From assembly GCA_000309945.1 (NCBI GenBank), contig CM001633.1:5434043-5498042 (forward strand): 64,000 nt of DNA, given 5' to 3'. Below are positions 61,389-64,000 of this stretch, piece after piece; within the stretch, counting starts at the first letter, position 1; every line of letters starts with the position of its first letter. The translations under genes were made by a program, and so were the position numbers. The DNA is from Leptolyngbyaceae cyanobacterium JSC-12 (GTDB lineage Bacteria > Cyanobacteriota > Cyanobacteriia > Leptolyngbyales > Leptolyngbyaceae). The notes below the pieces were generated by a model. That model was not told where the DNA came from and searched no databases. It saw nothing but the letters and a program-made list of their open reading frames with translations.

Positions 61389-61921
61389 TTTAATCTCTAT
61401 GGGTCAATTCCCCGCTGCTCTGCAGCGTAAAATGCAGGGATGAGCGAGTACATCCACAAAAGTCATAACGTTACGGTTTTGCTATACCACCTTGTGTTTC
61501 CAGCAAAGTATCGGCGGGCTGTGTTTGATGAACAGGTCGATGAAGTTTTGCGAGAAGTTTGCCTGGAGATTGAGAAACGCTACGAGATTAAATTTATAGA
61601 AATCGGTGTAGACAAAGACCATGTGCACTTTTTAGTCCAATCGGTGCCGACATACAGCGTGACCAAATTGGTCAAAATGATCAAGAGTTTGACCGCAAGG
61701 GAAGTGTTTCGGCGTTGTCCTCAGGTGAAGCAAAAGCTATGGGGTGGAGAGTTTTGGAGTGATGGCTATTTTGCAAGTACAGTTGGGAAACACGGGGATG
61801 AAGGGATGATTGCGAACTACGTCAAAAATCAGGGTAACGAATATCTCAAGCTACACCGAGATGAGCAGCTTACTCTTTTTTGATTCTGATACCCCGTCTG
61901 CTTGCAGCGGGGTAGTTCATT
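61389..61921 (+). mobile_element. IS200/IS605-type insertion sequence, copy 3
   Basis: The same 533-bp element as at 32244 and 51199. It joins the methylase fragment on its left to an unrelated transporter fragment on its right. Confidence 0.9.
61440..61883 (+). CDS. tnpA: IS200/IS605-family Y1 transposase TnpA, copy 3
   Basis: A protein of 147 residues identical to the other two copies and intact. Confidence 0.93.
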   Translation: MSEYIHKSHNVTVLLYHLVFPAKYRRAVFDEQVDEVLREVCLEIEKRYEIKFIEIGVDKDHVHFLVQSVPTYSVTKLVKMIKSLTAREVFRRCPQVKQKLWGGEFWSDGYFASTVGKHGDEGMIANYVKNQGNEYLKLHRDEQLTLF

Positions 61922-62134
61922 CCTGATCAGTATGCCCAAAACTATGGTCTTGTCTTCACGGCCTATGGAGTTGGTGCTTTGATTGGAACGCTAGCAACGG
62001 GCCGCATTCGAGATTTATTTGGAACCTACAATTATGTATTCTATCCGATGGCACTTTTGGCAATACTTGGTATTGTTGTAGCTTGTGTGCTCCTTAAACG
62101 AGAAAGAGTTACAGTGGCCCCTTTCCTGAATTAG
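61922..62134 (+). pseudogene. C-terminal fragment of an OFA-type MFS transporter
   Basis: Directly after IS copy 3 one frame reads PDQYAQNYGLVFTAYGVGAL, IGTLATGRIRDLFGTYNYVF and YPMALLAILGIVVACVLLKR, ending VAPFLN and TAG. This is the last two membrane helices of an oxalate/formate antiporter-like major facilitator. No start codon is near and the first ten helices are absent. Confidence 0.7.
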
Positions 62135-62247
62135 ACCGTAAATAAAGTCATGAGACTAAGTTACTGTTGGGATGGGTTGAGGCTACGAAATCTAGGATTG
62201 CGAACATTTTTGAACCTGTTGTGGTTTTCTTGTGGTAAGCAATTGCG

Positions 62248-62335
62248 GGCTAACAATGCCCATGCACACTGACCGTCGAGAGATTATTAGTTGAATTTCA
62301 AAGCTATCTACGGCGGATGATGGGCACCGTTATGC
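62248..62335 (+). other. attC recombination site (methylase/transporter cassette)
   Basis: R'' GGCTAAC (62248-62254) and R' GTTATGC (62329-62335), 88 bp. L'' GCCCATGCACACTGACCG (62258-62275) pairs with L' CGGCGGATGATGGGC (62311-62325), with extra bases in L''. Plus orientation. R'' is the exact complement of GTTAGCC at 60959, which defines a cassette holding the methylase fragment, IS copy 3 and transporter fragment. Confidence 0.85.
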
Positions 62336-62411
62336 CGCAGCGATATTGGTTGGGGCATAGCGAAGAGTTACTTGTGCAGCACTGCAACTATGATTTTCAA
62401 GGAGAAACGGC

Positions 62412-63121
62412 ATGAAGAAGACTGGAGCAGCTCAAATGTTTGAGATCAGTCGCAATACCATCGACTTATGGCTGAAGCGGCAGGAGGAAACGGGAGACTA
62501 TCAGGCTCAAACGATTCGTCCCCATCGGATCCATAACAGGATTAGGGCGCTACAGAAATTGGGCTTGAGTCGGAAAAAAAGACGTATGGCTATCGCGAAC
62601 GGGATGAGCAACAACGAGCGGCATTCCTGGAAGAACTTGACCCAAGTCCCTAAGAATGACCGGGTGTACATTAATGAATCGGGGATGGATGAACGGGAAG
62701 ATTATGGCTTGGCTGGTGCAAACCGGGCGTCCGATTTGAAGCCCTCAAGTCGGGGCGACGGGGTGGACAGGTCAACCTAATCGCGGCTTACTTTGAATAC
62801 CAGTTGAGTGCCGCATTTACCATCGATGGGGCTTGTAATCGAGTCGTGTTTGAAACCTAGCTGGAAACTTGCTTAATCCCAACACTTACGCCTGGAAAGG
62901 TCGTGATTTTAGATAATGCGACCTTTCACCATAGCGGACGAATTACTGAACTGATTGAGGCTACTGGGTGCCGTCTATTGTATCTACCTCCTTATTCTCC
63001 AGCTCTCAATCGCATTGAAAAGTGTTGGGCTTGGTTAAAGAATCGTATTTGCCAAAGATTGTCTAGCTTTAGTTCTTTAAGAGACGTGATGGAGGCAGTT
63101 TTGAAAGATGCCGTATCTTAA
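62412..63121 (+). mobile_element. degenerate IS630-family element
   Basis: Two transposase pieces remain: an N-terminal helix-turn-helix part (62412-62780: KKTGAAQMFEISRNTIDLWL) followed by YINESGMDEREDYGLA, and a C-terminal DDE part (62903-63121: VILDNATFHHSGRITELIEA, LLYLPPYSPALNRIEKCWAW). The pieces are out of frame, and part of the catalytic core has been lost. Inactive. The outer ends were not located with certainty. Confidence 0.75.
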
Positions 63122-63442
63122 CAGTGTTGTCTGTAGCTATATTAGGAGTAACCCAACCCAGTATTTCGAGAGCTTCCGCGACTTCTAAATGCATTTCCCA
63201 TAGAAAACCTTCATGAGTTGAATAGCCAATAGACCAAGCAGTCCACCATCGAACTACTCCCCCTTTATCTTTACTGCTTCAAGCCCGGTTGCCTCACAAA
63301 ACAAATACCCAAGCTTGCCGTAATTCAAATTGGCTACTGAATAACTGCCGACATTAGCTAATTTTGCAAGCTCTGGTGCTGTAGCTGAGCAGTCAGGAGC
63401 GGAATACTGCTCTTGAAGCAGTCGCATTTGTAATTCATTCAT
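63122..63442 (-). pseudogene. cassette gene broken by a frameshift, 3' end cut by the IS630 remnant
   Basis: From ATG 63442: MNELQMRLLQEQYSAPDCSA, TAPELAKLANVGSYSVANLN and YGKLGYLFCEATGLEAV, then a shift at a run of five G (C at 63259-63263). With six G it would read on as GGVVRWWTAWSIGYSTHEGF and LWEMHLEVAEALEILGWV, a plausible C-terminus. Similar 120-130-residue proteins are known to me only as hypotheticals, sometimes near HNH nucleases. The end runs into the IS630 remnant. Confidence 0.5.
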
Positions 63443-63592
63443 ACGACTTGAATTTTACTTAGACCCGCGACATACTCAGCAGGAGATGGTACTTTACTCA
63501 ATCTGCAACTGCTGAGTGTTTTATAGGCACGAACCATGCTTTTGCATCTCAACAAATAACATTAATGTCTGTCTCTACCAAGAACTGAAGCC

Positions 63593-63681
63593 GCCTAACG
63601 ACCCTGTTCACCCGCCGCCAGGCACTTCTCGCTCCCAACCAACAACCTTGATACGGTCGGTGTGCAAGCGGATTGTTATGC
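63593..63681 (-). other. attC recombination site, inverted
   Basis: Read on the plus strand it is GCCTAAC (63593) to GTTATGC (63675), 89 bp. Its reverse complement is close to the attC at 60590 along its length (GTTCACCCGCCG and CGGTCGGTGTGCAA are shared), and the extra arm bases lie on the right, so it is in minus orientation. Its cassette gene should lie to the right on the minus strand, where the gene at 63737-63973 fits. Confidence 0.8.
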
Positions 63682-63736
63682 GGCATGAACAGTATAGTAA
63701 ACAGATTTTCTTACAATACACTGCATACAAAGCAAC

Positions 63737-63973
63737 TCAGTCCCCTAATGAATCGCCAGAAGACGAAGATGAACGTAACAAACCTAGCAAGAAAGAGAGT
63801 CCAATAGCTTGAAAAAGAGAAATTTTCGATATTCCGAATAGATCTACCATAAGCCAGTTCCACAAGAGAACAATCAATATACATCCGAGAAGTGCTCGAA
63901 CGGCAGCACCAATCAGTAGCATTAAGCAGCCACTACCGCAACCAGTGGCAGAAAAGGTGTCTGAACTATTCAT
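63737..63973 (-). CDS. small membrane protein, minus-strand cassette gene
   Basis: A 78-residue protein starting MNSSDTFSATGCGSGCLMLL, with hydrophobic segments GCLMLLIGAAVRALLGCILI, VLLWNWLMVDLFG and SLFQAIGLSFLLGLL and a Ser-rich end. Likely two membrane helices. The inverted attC lies 56 bases beyond its stop. Function unknown. Confidence 0.55.
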   Translation of the reverse strand: MNSSDTFSATGCGSGCLMLLIGAAVRALLGCILIVLLWNWLMVDLFGISKISLFQAIGLSFLLGLLRSSSSSGDSLGD

Positions 63974-64000
63974 GTAAAATATCCCTTATCTGCTTAGCTC

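Noticed and set aside
61922..62134. Passenger gene of IS copy 3
   Set aside because: Other copies of the element end at the same TAGTTCATT without this sequence, so it is flanking DNA.

Overview
The window comes from a cyanobacterium. HIP1-type GCGATCGC octamers are frequent, and Psb34, MinCDE, a plant-type glycerate kinase and a caspase-nSTAND-WD40 protein are present. The nif genes at the left edge, including the micro-oxic activator CnfR, suggest a non-heterocystous, Leptolyngbya-like diazotroph; that placement is inference. No rRNA, tRNA or CRISPR array was seen.

Layout. 1-7.2 kb is the border of a nif region: FeoA-type protein, NifX-family protein, CBS protein, fdxB, a methyltransferase, a four-gene minus-strand operon (TPR-like, cupin, two small proteins) and divergent cnfR. 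The border decays rightwards into a truncated dps and a frameshifted response regulator (7.2-8.0 kb). 8-49.7 kb is mostly chromosomal: an amidohydrolase, three hybrid histidine kinases and a NarL regulator, GST, MoaD/ThiS, a PA14 glycosidase-like protein, psb34, aroE-minE-minD-minC, glyK, ExbB-ExbD with a substrate-binding lipoprotein, larB, a geranylgeranyl reductase family protein, pyrH-frr, speB, an M28 peptidase, a MORN protein, the 1614-residue caspase-WD40 protein, sppA, a PHP protein, a Lin0512 protein and mdh. One 533-bp IS200/IS605-type element lies at 32.2 kb.

50.0-63.7 kb is an accessory region that I read as a chromosomal integron. It has an IntI-type integrase at 57.1-58.1 kb (minus strand), five good attC sites in plus orientation or of the same family, one inverted attC, a weaker candidate and a half site. 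Cassette boundaries are supported by exact complementarity between the 7-bp box at each cassette start and the R'' box of the attC at its end: GTTCGGC/GCCGAAC, GTTAGTC/GACTAAC, GTTAGCT/AGCTAAC and GTTAGCC/GGCTAAC. One cassette of about 5 kb carries an NLR-like STAND ATPase plus a VapC-type toxin-antitoxin pair. Others carry a DnaJ-type zinc-finger protein with two GC-rich genes, a membrane protein, a pentapeptide-repeat protein, a broken Dam-type methylase, and short apparently gene-free DNA.

The least familiar structure is a pair of tandem palindrome arrays (50039-50230, period 42 bp; 58171-58395, period 40-41 bp). They differ in sequence but each ends exactly 6 nt before a G/TTRRRY cassette start. 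They occupy the attI position but do not look like a classical attI. Two further identical copies of the IS200/IS605-type element have landed in cassettes, an IS630 remnant lies in another, and several genes carry single-base homopolymer frameshifts.
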